From assembly GCA_022790855.1 (NCBI GenBank), contig JAAVYA010000028.1, positions 1 to 64,000 on the forward strand: 64,000 nt of DNA. Direction: 5' to 3'. Both the position numbers and the translations under genes were made by a program. Below, piece after piece: positions 23,139 to 32,130 of this stretch; the stretch's first letter is position 1, and the number at the start of each line of letters is the position of its first letter. Source of the stretch: Lachnospiraceae bacterium. Its GTDB lineage: Bacteria > Bacillota > Clostridia > Lachnospirales > Lachnospiraceae. Below the pieces are notes generated by a model. The model had not been told where the DNA came from. It worked only from the letters and a program-made list of their open reading frames with translations, and did not search any database.

Positions 23139-25673
23139 TTATAGGAGTCTTAAAGGGCAGGAGGAAACGCATGCAGGGGTTTCGCATTGTCCACAGGAAA
23201 TAGGATGATAGCGGACAGGTTTGTGGATATCTTTCGTATGTTCTTCTATTACTTTCATTCTGCCATGGGGGCAGGCAGCCATACAGGCGAGACATCCACT
23301 GCAGTTTTTCATTGTTTGTTTTTGATATACGGGAGCTTCCTCTTGGTGGGAGGCTTCTTTTTTTGCAATAGGGTCCGAAGCTTTTTCTACTTCTACTAAA
23401 TTCGTATGCTGGGCATTGGCTTTCGCAATGGGCGTAGATTTTAATGAAGTTAAAGTGTTGATACAGCCTCTTTGATCTATCCCTGTCTCATCAGGGGAAA
23501 ACCATGCGCCTTGAGGAATGGCTACGGTGCCCGGAAGTATGCGTTCCGTAATTTTTACCGGAATACAGATCTTGCCCCGGTCATTGTATACATGCACCAG
23601 ATCGTGAGAATTAATGCTCCGGGATTTGGCATCCTGCGGATGCATCCACAATTCGTGGGGAATCAATGAATTTAGCTTCTTATTATTATCATGAACCGAA
23701 TGGGTTCTGGATTTGATATGGAAGCCAATGCATTGAAGGGGATATTTTTCGATCAGTGGGTCAAAAGGGCCTTCCCAGGCTGGCATATAGCCAGGCAGAG
23801 GATTCAGGTTAGGATTATACTGTTCATAGAGGGAACGAACAAATATTTCTATTTTACCGGAGGGTGTTGGAAACGGCACATGGCTAGGATTTTGGATTTG
23901 AGTTTCAAATGCAATATATTTTTTGGTTGAATTCCGCTTGTACACGCCTTTCGATGTAAAAGTATTCATATCTGGAAAATCCGGGAGCTTTTTTTGGAGA
24001 TTTTCCACACACTCTGTAAGCCAGTCATTGAGGCTCTTTTGTTCAGAGAATGGTTTCAGTAATCCTAATTCTTCTGCCACATCACAAATCCAGTCATAAT
24101 CAAATCGAGATTCTCCTATGGGCTTTATGACAGGATTGATCTTAAAAAAGTCATCAAATCTGGCGGGAGAAGCAGTGATATTTTCTGTTTCCAGCATAGT
24201 GGTTCCGGGCAGGAGAATGTCGGCATATTTGGCGCTGGGAGTTAGAAAAATATCGCTGCATACAATACATTCCACCTGATCGGTGTCTGCGAGCAATGCA
24301 GCAGTATGGTTGCAGTCTGAGTGTTGATTAATCAGACAGTTTCCTGCCAGGTTAAAGATCATTTTTATATTATTGTCCAATTTTTGAATACCCTGGAGTC
24401 CCAATTCAGGTGTGAATGCTTTGGCATTTTGAATCACATCTGTCCAGCAAAAACAGGGTATTTTTCCAGGATATGGATTGGAAATAAGACCTGGAGCTTC
24501 CGTAAGAAAATTTGCGCCGTTGGGAACCATCCCCAGTCCTGCAGCAGAACCTCCAGAGATTCCCACATTGCCGGTCATGCAGGCAAGGGTAATCAACCCT
24601 CTGGAAAATTGTTCGCCAAAAGCATGACGGCCGGGGCCATAACCTTCTAAAATAGCGGCCGGTTCTGCAGAAGCGTATTCTATGGCCAGGGATTCTATGA
24701 TCTCTGCGTCCACTCCGGTAATTTTGGATGCCCAGATTGGTGTTTTTGGAATGCCGTCTTTCTTTCCCATGAGATAATCCAAATAGGATTCCCCAGGAGG
24801 AATATCTTTTGGCATAGTGGTTTGGTCAAATCCAAGACAGAAAGTATCCAGGAAATTTTGTTTGTGTAACTGTTTCGTGTAGATGGTATAAGCCATGGCG
24901 TCTGATAAGGCTTCGTCTGTGGTGGGTTTTGGGGCAATCCAAACGTCTGCCAGTGAAGCGGCCGTATCGGAAAAGCGGGGATCTATTACAATTATTTTTG
25001 CTCCTGCACGTTTTGCTTGAAGGAGGGAATACATGGTATTTCCCCCACAGTACGTTTCGGCAGGATTAAATCCCCATAACAAAATCAGCTTGGAATTGAC
25101 ATAATCATTCCGGCTGTTTCCTGTGAAATTTGTCCCATACATCATATTTGCAGCCAAAGAAGAAGGGGAACAACTATAATTATTGTAATATCCAAGATAT
25201 CCTCCATCCAGTGCCAGGAGTCTTCGAATCATAACAGAAGGTGAGGCAGCGCACATCTCATATCCGGTGGCATAATTACAATACCTGGCTTCAGGGCCGT
25301 AGGTTTTTTTGATTCGTGTCATTTCCTGTGCAATGAAGGTTACGGCTTCCCTCCAGGAAATTCGTTGAAACTTTCCTTCTCCCCGCTTCCCTATTCTTTT
25401 CATGGGATATAAAATGCGGTCTTTACTTAAAAAGGTATCCAGATAGGAATGTCCCTTCACACAGGAACGAATTTGTGGATAATCCTGGGTGTCATGACAG
25501 GTATCTGTGGATAAGTCCAGAATTTTTCCATTTTGTATTCGGATTTTGATGACACATCGGCTGCCGCAGTTATTATGGGAAGCAGTTGGTACGGTAATGA
25601 TTCCATCCTTGCTGCAGCCAAATTGTTCTTTCAGATATGTTTCGTTTAACAGTTCATAGCTTAATTGGTTCAT
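23139..25673 (-). CDS. molybdopterin oxidoreductase fused to 2[4Fe-4S] ferredoxin module
   Basis: DMSO-reductase-family enzyme of 844 residues. The N-terminal cluster site is H33-x2-C36-x3-C40-x30-C71. LILLWGFNPAET and VIDPRFSDTAA are cofactor-binding segments, and a Ser in YNNYSCSPSS may be the molybdenum ligand by comparison with DmsA. The last 54 residues hold C791-x2-C-x2-C-x3-CP and C827-x2-C-x4-C-x3-CP, a ferredoxin module like DmsB. There is no Tat signal, so it should be cytoplasmic. No membrane subunit is nearby. ATG 25673 follows AAGGAG; a longer frame lacks a ribosome site. Substrate unknown. Confidence 0.88.
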   Translation of the reverse strand: MNQLSYELLNETYLKEQFGCSKDGIITVPTASHNNCGSRCVIKIRIQNGKILDLSTDTCHDTQDYPQIRSCVKGHSYLDTFLSKDRILYPMKRIGKRGEGKFQRISWREAVTFIAQEMTRIKKTYGPEARYCNYATGYEMCAASPSVMIRRLLALDGGYLGYYNNYSCSPSSLAANMMYGTNFTGNSRNDYVNSKLILLWGFNPAETYCGGNTMYSLLQAKRAGAKIIVIDPRFSDTAASLADVWIAPKPTTDEALSDAMAYTIYTKQLHKQNFLDTFCLGFDQTTMPKDIPPGESYLDYLMGKKDGIPKTPIWASKITGVDAEIIESLAIEYASAEPAAILEGYGPGRHAFGEQFSRGLITLACMTGNVGISGGSAAGLGMVPNGANFLTEAPGLISNPYPGKIPCFCWTDVIQNAKAFTPELGLQGIQKLDNNIKMIFNLAGNCLINQHSDCNHTAALLADTDQVECIVCSDIFLTPSAKYADILLPGTTMLETENITASPARFDDFFKINPVIKPIGESRFDYDWICDVAEELGLLKPFSEQKSLNDWLTECVENLQKKLPDFPDMNTFTSKGVYKRNSTKKYIAFETQIQNPSHVPFPTPSGKIEIFVRSLYEQYNPNLNPLPGYMPAWEGPFDPLIEKYPLQCIGFHIKSRTHSVHDNNKKLNSLIPHELWMHPQDAKSRSINSHDLVHVYNDRGKICIPVKITERILPGTVAIPQGAWFSPDETGIDQRGCINTLTSLKSTPIAKANAQHTNLVEVEKASDPIAKKEASHQEEAPVYQKQTMKNCSGCLACMAACPHGRMKVIEEHTKDIHKPVRYHPISCGQCETPACVSSCPLRLL

Positions 25674-25796
25674 AATAGCTTCTCCTTGAATTATTTTGCC
25701 AAAACATGGGAAAAATCCCATGGGGATACAAAGCTTGAGGTATGGAAGTATCATAGCATTTAGAAAAATGCAGGTCAATCATTGACGATAGGTTAT

Positions 25797-25813
25797 TTTA
25801 CACAGATTTTACC
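25797..25813 (+). promoter_or_regulatory. possible PHO box
   Basis: TTTACA (25797-25802) and TTTACC (25808-25813) are direct repeats with an 11-bp period. They match the TT(A/T)ACA-N5 repeat pattern of Bacillus PhoP sites and lie 11 bp before the -35 hexamer of the phosphate-transporter gene. Confidence 0.4.
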
Positions 25814-25824
25814 TGAAATAGCTA

Positions 25825-25853
25825 TTGACTTTACTTATTGGGTATACTATAAA
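25825..25853 (+). promoter_or_regulatory. promoter of the Na/Pi transporter operon
   Basis: -35 TTGACT (25825-25830), 17-bp spacer, -10 TATAAA (25848-25853). Confidence 0.75.
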
Positions 25854-25932
25854 AAAATGGATGGCAGGGCTTTGACATGTCCGAAAATCCATTTTGTAAC
25901 GTAGGAATTACACTGTTAGGAGGAAAGAAAGA

Positions 25933-27702
25933 ATGGATTTTTTTGGAATATTATCTATGATCGGAGGTTTATCCCTGTTTCTTTATGGAATGAATGTGAT
26001 GGGAGGCGGCCTGGAACGATTAAGCGGCGGAAGATTGGAGCGGATTTTGGAACGCCTTACCTCTAATCCATTGAAAGCGGTATTATTGGGGGCAGGGGTA
26101 ACAGCTGTGATACAGTCTTCTTCAGCCACAACCGTGATGCTGGTGGGATTTGTGAATTCAGGGATTATGAAGCTCTCTCAAGCTATTGGAATTATTATGG
26201 GCGCCAATATCGGTACTACAATTACGTCCTGGATTTTAAGCCTTTCAGGAATAGAAGGAGATAATTTTTTTATTCAGCTTTTAAAACCCACCTCATTTTC
26301 ACCTATTCTGGCATTGATTGGCATTATTTTCTTAATGAGCGGTAAAGAAAATAAGAAAAAAGATATCGGAGTTATTTTGTTGGGATTTGCAGTTTTAATG
26401 TTTGGAATGGATGCTATGAGTGCGGCAGTGAAGCCTTTAGCCAATGTGCCGGAATTTACCGGTATTCTGACAAAGTTTTCAAATCCTGTTTTGGGCGTTC
26501 TGGTGGGAGCATTGTTGACGGCTATCATCCAAAGTTCTTCTGCATCCGTGGGTATTTTGCAGGCGTTATCCGTGACGGGAGCCTTTACCTTTGGATCTGT
26601 CATTCCCATTATTATGGGACAGAATATCGGTACTTGTGTTACTGCCATGCTTTCTTCTGTGGGAGCCACAAGAGGGGCGAAACGTACGGCATTTGTACAC
26701 CTGTATTTTAATATGATTGGAGCAATCGTATTTTTAATTTTCTACTATATTTTAACGTCTCTGTTTGATTTTGGGTTTGTCAATGAGAAAGTTGGCGTGG
26801 CCGGAATTGCATTTGTACACAGCATTTTTAATATTTTTGCCACATTGATTCTTTTGCCCTTTACGAAGCTTCTGGAAAAACTGGCTTATATAACATTGCC
26901 AGAGACTCAGGAAGAGCGGGAGGCACAGTCCCAGAAAAATGATTTTCCTTTGTTGGACAGCCGCTTTTTGTCTACGCCGGGATTTGCCATTGAACAATGT
27001 AAAAGCCTGACGTTTAAGATGGGGGAGTTATCCAGAGAAGCTATGATCCGTTCTATGAAGCTTTTTGAAGACTATTCTCAGGAAGAAGCAGACCGAGTAG
27101 AGAAGCTGGAAAATTTGGTGGATAAATATGATGATAAATTAAGCGCATATTTGGTGCAATTAAACAGTAAAGATTTAAATTATACGGAAAGTCAAAGCGT
27201 TTCTACACTCCTTCACAGCATTGGGGATTTGGAACGAATTGCAGACCATGCAGTAAATATTATGGAACTGGCTCAAGATCAGAAGAAAAAAAAGCTGGAG
27301 TTTTCTGACAAGGCGAAAGAAGAGCTTCGCGTATATGGCAGGGCAGTGGAAGATATTCTGGGCCGGTCAATTCGGGCTTTTATTGAAAACGACCGGGAGC
27401 TTGCTATGACCGTAGAACCTTTGGAGGAAGTTGTGGACCAGTTAAACAAAGATGTAAAAAAACGCCATATCAAACGTCTTCAAAATGGTACTTGCACCAT
27501 AGAACTGGGTTTACTGCTGTCAGATATAGCCACAAATTATGAAAGAGTATCAGATCATTGTTCTAATCTGGCGGTTTATATGATTCAGATAGAAGACAGT
27601 GGATTTGAAGCTCATGAATATGTGAATAATCTTAAGAGTGAGACGAAAAAACAGTTTGATCTTATGATGGAAGATTATAAGCGTCAATATGTGCTGCCGT
27701 AG
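25933..27702 (+). CDS. Na/Pi cotransporter family protein with PhoU domain
   Basis: 589 residues. The first 310 form two inverted Na/Pi-cotransporter repeats, each with the QSSSA signature (VIQSSSATTVMLVG near residue 60 and IIQSSSASVGIL near 198) and GANIGTT/GQNIGTC loops. The last 240 residues are a PhoU-like helical domain with HSIGDLERIADHAVNI and ERVSDHCSNLA. The family takes up or regulates inorganic phosphate at the membrane. AGGAGG precedes the start. A PhoB/PhoR-type pair follows 62 bases later, suggesting phosphate-starvation control. Confidence 0.94.
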   Translation: MDFFGILSMIGGLSLFLYGMNVMGGGLERLSGGRLERILERLTSNPLKAVLLGAGVTAVIQSSSATTVMLVGFVNSGIMKLSQAIGIIMGANIGTTITSWILSLSGIEGDNFFIQLLKPTSFSPILALIGIIFLMSGKENKKKDIGVILLGFAVLMFGMDAMSAAVKPLANVPEFTGILTKFSNPVLGVLVGALLTAIIQSSSASVGILQALSVTGAFTFGSVIPIIMGQNIGTCVTAMLSSVGATRGAKRTAFVHLYFNMIGAIVFLIFYYILTSLFDFGFVNEKVGVAGIAFVHSIFNIFATLILLPFTKLLEKLAYITLPETQEEREAQSQKNDFPLLDSRFLSTPGFAIEQCKSLTFKMGELSREAMIRSMKLFEDYSQEEADRVEKLENLVDKYDDKLSAYLVQLNSKDLNYTESQSVSTLLHSIGDLERIADHAVNIMELAQDQKKKKLEFSDKAKEELRVYGRAVEDILGRSIRAFIENDRELAMTVEPLEEVVDQLNKDVKKRHIKRLQNGTCTIELGLLLSDIATNYERVSDHCSNLAVYMIQIEDSGFEAHEYVNNLKSETKKQFDLMMEDYKRQYVLP

Positions 27703-27764
27703 CGATAGAAAATATAGACGTTTGAATGATACGAAAAGGTCTTCGAAATGGAAGGTGAATGGGG

Positions 27765-28439
27765 ATGTCGTTAATCTATATTGTGGAAGATGATGTAAAT
27801 ATCCGAGAGATTCAGAGGTATGCCCTGAAAAACAGCGGATTTGAGACAAAGGAATTTGATTGCAAAAAAGATCTGTTTCAGTCATTGGAACAGGAAATTC
27901 CCAGCCTTATTTTACTGGATATTATGCTTCCTGGTGAAGATGGGCTGGATATTCTCACAACTCTTCGGAAGAATCGAAGCACAAAAATGATTCCTGTGAT
28001 CATGGTGACAGCTAAGACCACGGAGTTGGATAAAGTGAAAGGCCTGGATTTAGGAGCAGATGATTATATGACGAAGCCTTTTGGCATTATGGAATTGATT
28101 TCAAGAGTAAAAGCGCTGCTTCGCAGAACCAGGGCTGCTGAGGAAGATCTGCTGCTTTCCAACAGCCGGATTACATTAGATGTAAAAAAGCATCTTGTAT
28201 TGGCAGATGAGAATATTTGTGAACTGACCTACAAAGAATTTGAGCTTTTAAAAATGCTGTTGGTAAACCGAGGGATTGTACTGTCCCGGGATCAAATTAT
28301 GGATCAGGTGTGGGGCTTTGAATATGAAGGAGAAAGCCGCACTGTGGATATGCATATTAAGACCTTGAGGCAGAAATTGGGAGATGCCGGAAGCGTAATA
28401 AAAACGGTTCGAAATGTAGGATATTCCATAAAAGAGTAG
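27765..28439 (+). CDS. PhoB/OmpR-type response regulator
   Basis: The receiver domain (about residues 1-118) has acidic EDD near residue 8, the phospho-acceptor Asp in LILLDIMLPGEDGL and the conserved Lys in TKPFGIMEL. A winged-helix output domain (about 130-222) with VWGFEYEGESRTVDMHI follows. It pairs with the kinase beginning 11 bases after its stop. The start is set at 27765, 9 bases from GGAAGG; the ATG at 27759 lies closer than is usual. The neighbouring phosphate transporter suggests phosphate as signal (inference). Confidence 0.93.
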   Translation: MSLIYIVEDDVNIREIQRYALKNSGFETKEFDCKKDLFQSLEQEIPSLILLDIMLPGEDGLDILTTLRKNRSTKMIPVIMVTAKTTELDKVKGLDLGADDYMTKPFGIMELISRVKALLRRTRAAEEDLLLSNSRITLDVKKHLVLADENICELTYKEFELLKMLLVNRGIVLSRDQIMDQVWGFEYEGESRTVDMHIKTLRQKLGDAGSVIKTVRNVGYSIKE

Positions 28440-28449
28440 CAGAGGAATT

Positions 28450-29781
28450 ATGAAAAATAAAAACAGTATGAAAAAACGTATCAACCTGCAGTTCATGATA
28501 GTAGCCGCCGGGGCAATCCTCTTTATTTCTATCAGTTCTGCCCTGCTTTTTTATACCATATTTAAAAATCAGGTTTACGACGATTTGAAAGCATATGCCC
28601 ACGTAATATGTGAAATGGGTAATATGAATCTTTTTCAGGAAATGGACTATAACCCTCGTGAAGATGATTTGCGTATTACATTGACAGATGAGAACGGGTG
28701 GGTCACATATGACAGCATAGCGGATCAAAACACCATGGTCAACCATAAAGACCGGCCAGAAATTCAAAGCGCCATGGAATATGGGGAAGGAATGGCAGTC
28801 CGTACATCGGATACGATGTCTATGCATACCTTGTATTATGCCTTAAGGCTTCCGGAAGGAAGCATCTTGAGAATAGGGAAGGATTCCGGAAGAATTTATC
28901 ATATCCTTCGCAATACGGTGATTTTAGTGATTATTTTATCTATTATTACCCTTGGAATCTGTATCCTTCTTTCTCATTTTCTGACAAAAACTTTGCTCTT
29001 ACCAATAGAAAAACTGACAGAAAATCTGGATGGAAGCGGACAGGAAGATATTTATATGGAAATTCAGCCCTTTGTCCGAAGAATTAAAGAACAGCATGTC
29101 AATCTATTGAACAATGCCAGAATAAGGCAGGAATTTACAGCAAATGTGTCTCATGAACTAAAAACGCCATTAACTGCAATTTCCGGATACGCAGAATTGA
29201 TTGGGAGCGGTATGGCAGGGGAGAAAGATGTCGCCCATTTTGCAAAAGAAATCTGTAAAAGTTCGGAGCGTCTTCTTACATTAATTAATGATATTATGAA
29301 ACTTTCAGAATTGGACGAAACAGATGTATTACAGGAGAAAGAGCCTGTAGATCTATATATGGCGGCTCTTGGATGTCTGGATATGATGGAGTTGCAGGCA
29401 CAGAAGCATCATGTTACATTGTCCTTAAAAGGGAATCCATGTATCATAATTGCCAATAAAAGCTTATTAGATGAACTTTTGTATAATCTTTGCAGTAATG
29501 CCATTCGCTATAATAATCAGGGAGGAAGCGTTGTGGTATCTGTGTGTGGGGAAGACAGGGGCGTATTGTTATCTGTAAAAGATACGGGAATAGGTATTCC
29601 AAAAGAGCATCAGGAAAGGGTATTCGAGCGGTTTTACCGGGTAGATAAAAGCCGCTCGAAAGAAAGCGGCGGCACCGGGCTTGGATTGGCTATTGTAAAA
29701 CATATCGTAGTCCAGCACAATGCTGAAATGGAATTGATCAGCGAGAAAGGGAGGGGGACGGAAGTAAAAATCTGGTTTTAA
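28450..29781 (+). CDS. PhoR-like sensor histidine kinase
   Basis: 443 residues: a transmembrane helix at about 15-37, an extracytoplasmic sensor region of about 115 residues, and a second helix at about 155-178. The dimerisation domain has the H-box FTANVSHELKTPLTAISGYA near residue 230. The ATPase domain shows the N-box LCSNAIRYN, the G1 box VKDTGIGIP, the F-box and the G2 box GGTGLGLAIVKHI. It phosphorylates the upstream regulator. The arrangement transporter-regulator-kinase is that of a phosphate-response operon. Confidence 0.94.
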   Translation: MKNKNSMKKRINLQFMIVAAGAILFISISSALLFYTIFKNQVYDDLKAYAHVICEMGNMNLFQEMDYNPREDDLRITLTDENGWVTYDSIADQNTMVNHKDRPEIQSAMEYGEGMAVRTSDTMSMHTLYYALRLPEGSILRIGKDSGRIYHILRNTVILVIILSIITLGICILLSHFLTKTLLLPIEKLTENLDGSGQEDIYMEIQPFVRRIKEQHVNLLNNARIRQEFTANVSHELKTPLTAISGYAELIGSGMAGEKDVAHFAKEICKSSERLLTLINDIMKLSELDETDVLQEKEPVDLYMAALGCLDMMELQAQKHHVTLSLKGNPCIIIANKSLLDELLYNLCSNAIRYNNQGGSVVVSVCGEDRGVLLSVKDTGIGIPKEHQERVFERFYRVDKSRSKESGGTGLGLAIVKHIVVQHNAEMELISEKGRGTEVKIWF

Positions 29782-29796
29782 TTAGTTTATTTTAAT

Positions 29797-30999
29797 TTAT
29801 CTGTCAATTTCACCTTTGTCATATCGTTCTTTTAGATGGTGGAAAGCCGAAAGGCTGGCTTGCGCCAATTCATAAGGAACACAATAAGAAATGCGTACCC
29901 AGCCAGGACCGTAAAAGGCAGAACCAGGAGCCATGATGATTTTTTCTTTTTTTGCTTCTGCACAGAAACGGGAATCGTCTTCCTCCAGTGCTTTTACAAA
30001 TAAGTAAAAAGCTCCGTCCGGATGAATGCATTCATAACCCATTTTTGTAAGGCCTTCGTAAAGTACATCTCTGGTTTTTTCATAAATGCTGATATCAACA
30101 GAAGCATCTACACATTTCAGTAACATCTTTTGTTGAAGAGAAGGGGCATTTACATAGCCAAGGTAACGAATCGATGCAGTAGCAGTAGCTATGATTTCTT
30201 CAAAGCCCTCCACACAGCTTTCCATTGCGATATAACCGATACGCTCTCCTGGGATGGAAAGTGTTTTACTATAGGAATAGACAACGATGGTGTTTTTGTA
30301 ATAATGGGTTAAATAGGGGACCTGAATGCCATTGTAAGCCAAGTTCCGATAGGGTTCGTCAGAAATTAGATAAATCGGGTGGCCGTATTCTTTCTCTTTA
30401 CGTGTCAGGATCTGTGCAACCATGCGGATAGAATCTTCCGTATAGACAGCTCCTGTAGGGTTGTTAGGTGTATTGATCAAGACAAACTTTGTCTTAGGAG
30501 AAAATGCTTCCTCAAAAGTCTTGGGGTCTGGCTGCAGCGTTGTTTGGTCACAGAGAGCCGGAATTAATCTTCCATAAAAGGATTCTACATAGCTCTTATA
30601 TTCCCAGAAATATGGAGCAAATGTAATGACCTCATCATCCATATCCAGAAAGGTATTGCATAAAATAGCAATGGCGGATGCTGCTCCACTGGTCATAATG
30701 ATATTATCCATAGTGTAGTTTGTATGATATTTTTGATTCAGATATTCCGCAACCTTTGTACGAACATCAGGGTGACCCACATTTGCAGGATAACCATGGA
30801 GCGTCAAAGGTTCTTCTGAATCCATTACCTCTTTCATGGCTTCATTTACGATTGCAGGGGGAGCCACGCTGGGGTTACCGATGCTGAAATTGAAGATATT
30901 TTCTTTGCCGTATACAGCAGCCATTTTTTTTCCTTCTTCAAAAATATCACGTATGCAGATGGAATTTTCTAAAGAAGTATGCATGCGTTTTGATACCAT
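29797..30999 (-). CDS. PLP-dependent class I aminotransferase
   Basis: 400-residue fold-type I aminotransferase. Substrate and cofactor motifs include GNPSVAPP near residue 43, INTPNNPTGAVY near residue 175, LISDEPYRNL near 212 and the PLP lysine in YSYSKTLSIPGERIGY near 245. The closest subgroup is that of AspAT-like enzymes in Clostridia, often annotated as aspartate or aromatic aminotransferase; substrate cannot be fixed from sequence alone. AGGAGG precedes ATG 30999. It converges with the kinase gene over a 15-base gap. Confidence 0.92.
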   Translation of the reverse strand: MVSKRMHTSLENSICIRDIFEEGKKMAAVYGKENIFNFSIGNPSVAPPAIVNEAMKEVMDSEEPLTLHGYPANVGHPDVRTKVAEYLNQKYHTNYTMDNIIMTSGAASAIAILCNTFLDMDDEVITFAPYFWEYKSYVESFYGRLIPALCDQTTLQPDPKTFEEAFSPKTKFVLINTPNNPTGAVYTEDSIRMVAQILTRKEKEYGHPIYLISDEPYRNLAYNGIQVPYLTHYYKNTIVVYSYSKTLSIPGERIGYIAMESCVEGFEEIIATATASIRYLGYVNAPSLQQKMLLKCVDASVDISIYEKTRDVLYEGLTKMGYECIHPDGAFYLFVKALEEDDSRFCAEAKKEKIIMAPGSAFYGPGWVRISYCVPYELAQASLSAFHHLKERYDKGEIDR

Positions 31000-31133
31000 A
31001 ATTATTTATCCTCCTTACCGAAATTGCCGAATAATAAAAGCACTTTATAACGTTAAAGCCTTAAAAAATTATAGCATAAATATAAGATTTGTCCAGTAAA
31101 AAGAATGAAAAATATATGGAAGGGAGAAAACAT

Positions 31134-32063
31134 ATGAATTATATTTTATTGGTAGTAGGATTTTTGTTATTAATCAAAGGGGCGGACTGGTTTGTAGACG
31201 GAAGCGCAAGTGTGGCAAAACGATTGAAAGTTCCGACTTTCATTATTGGAATGACGATTGTTGCCATGGGAACCAGCGCTCCAGAACTGGCAGTCAGTAC
31301 GGCAGCTTCCTTAAAAGGAAGTAATGCTATTGCAATCAGCAATGTAATAGGCTCCAATATTTTTAATCTTTTGGTAGTTTGCGGAGCTTGTGCCTTATTT
31401 CAGCCTCTATCTGTGAAATACAGTGTTTTAAGAAAAGAATTTCCCATTTCCATACTTGCTTCCGTGCTATTTGTGGCAATGTGTTTTTTGGGCTTTTCCA
31501 TGAGCCGGACGGACGGGATGATTCTTGTGTTACTATTTGTATGCTTTTTGGTTTGGATGGTGCTTTCTGCTAGAAAAGCCAGAGAAGAAGAGGAACAGGA
31601 AGAACCTTTGAAACAGCTTCCAGTATGGAAATGTATCATTTTTATTCCAGGGGGCATTGCGGCCATTGTATTAGGAGGAGATTTAGTAGTGGACGCCGCA
31701 TCTGCAATTGCTGAGAGTTTTGGGTTAAGCCCCACCTTGATAGGGCTCACCATTGTTGCCTGTGGGACATCATTGCCGGAATTGGTTACTTCTATTGTGG
31801 CTGCGAAAAAAGGCGATGCAGATATGGCATTGGGGAATGTAATAGGCTCCAACATCTTTAATATTTTATTGATTTTGGGAATTGCGGCATCGGTAAGCCC
31901 CATGGAGGTTCTGACAGAAAACCTGATTGACGGATGTCTTTTGATTGGATTGAGTTTTGTTACCTTTGTTTTTGCCTGGATCAAACAGAATATCAGCCGC
32001 AAGGAGGGTATTGTTATGCTATTATTATATGTGGTGTATCTCTTCTATATTTGTTTGCGATAA
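31134..32063 (+). CDS. calcium/sodium antiporter (YrbG type)
   Basis: 309-residue CaCA-family antiporter with two inverted repeats. The first carries GMTIVAMGTSAPELAVS, the second GLTIVACGTSLPELVTSIVAA followed by ALGNVIGSNIFNILLILG. These alpha-repeat motifs bind Ca2+/Na+. About ten membrane helices are visible with an acidic cytoplasmic loop (REEEEQEEP) between the halves. ATG 31134 follows AGGGAG; a longer TTG-started frame has no site. It is divergent from the aminotransferase. Confidence 0.94.
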   Translation: MNYILLVVGFLLLIKGADWFVDGSASVAKRLKVPTFIIGMTIVAMGTSAPELAVSTAASLKGSNAIAISNVIGSNIFNLLVVCGACALFQPLSVKYSVLRKEFPISILASVLFVAMCFLGFSMSRTDGMILVLLFVCFLVWMVLSARKAREEEEQEEPLKQLPVWKCIIFIPGGIAAIVLGGDLVVDAASAIAESFGLSPTLIGLTIVACGTSLPELVTSIVAAKKGDADMALGNVIGSNIFNILLILGIAASVSPMEVLTENLIDGCLLIGLSFVTFVFAWIKQNISRKEGIVMLLLYVVYLFYICLR

Positions 32064-32130
32064 TAGTTGAAAAGATACATGGAAACGCCTATAATGGAGG
32101 ATGAATTATTAACAGGAAGGTGGAGTACTC

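Noticed and set aside
23187..24650. Several short plus-strand frames within the molybdoenzyme region.
   Set aside because: The minus-strand enzyme is continuous with clear motifs; the plus-strand frames have no ribosome sites or family features.
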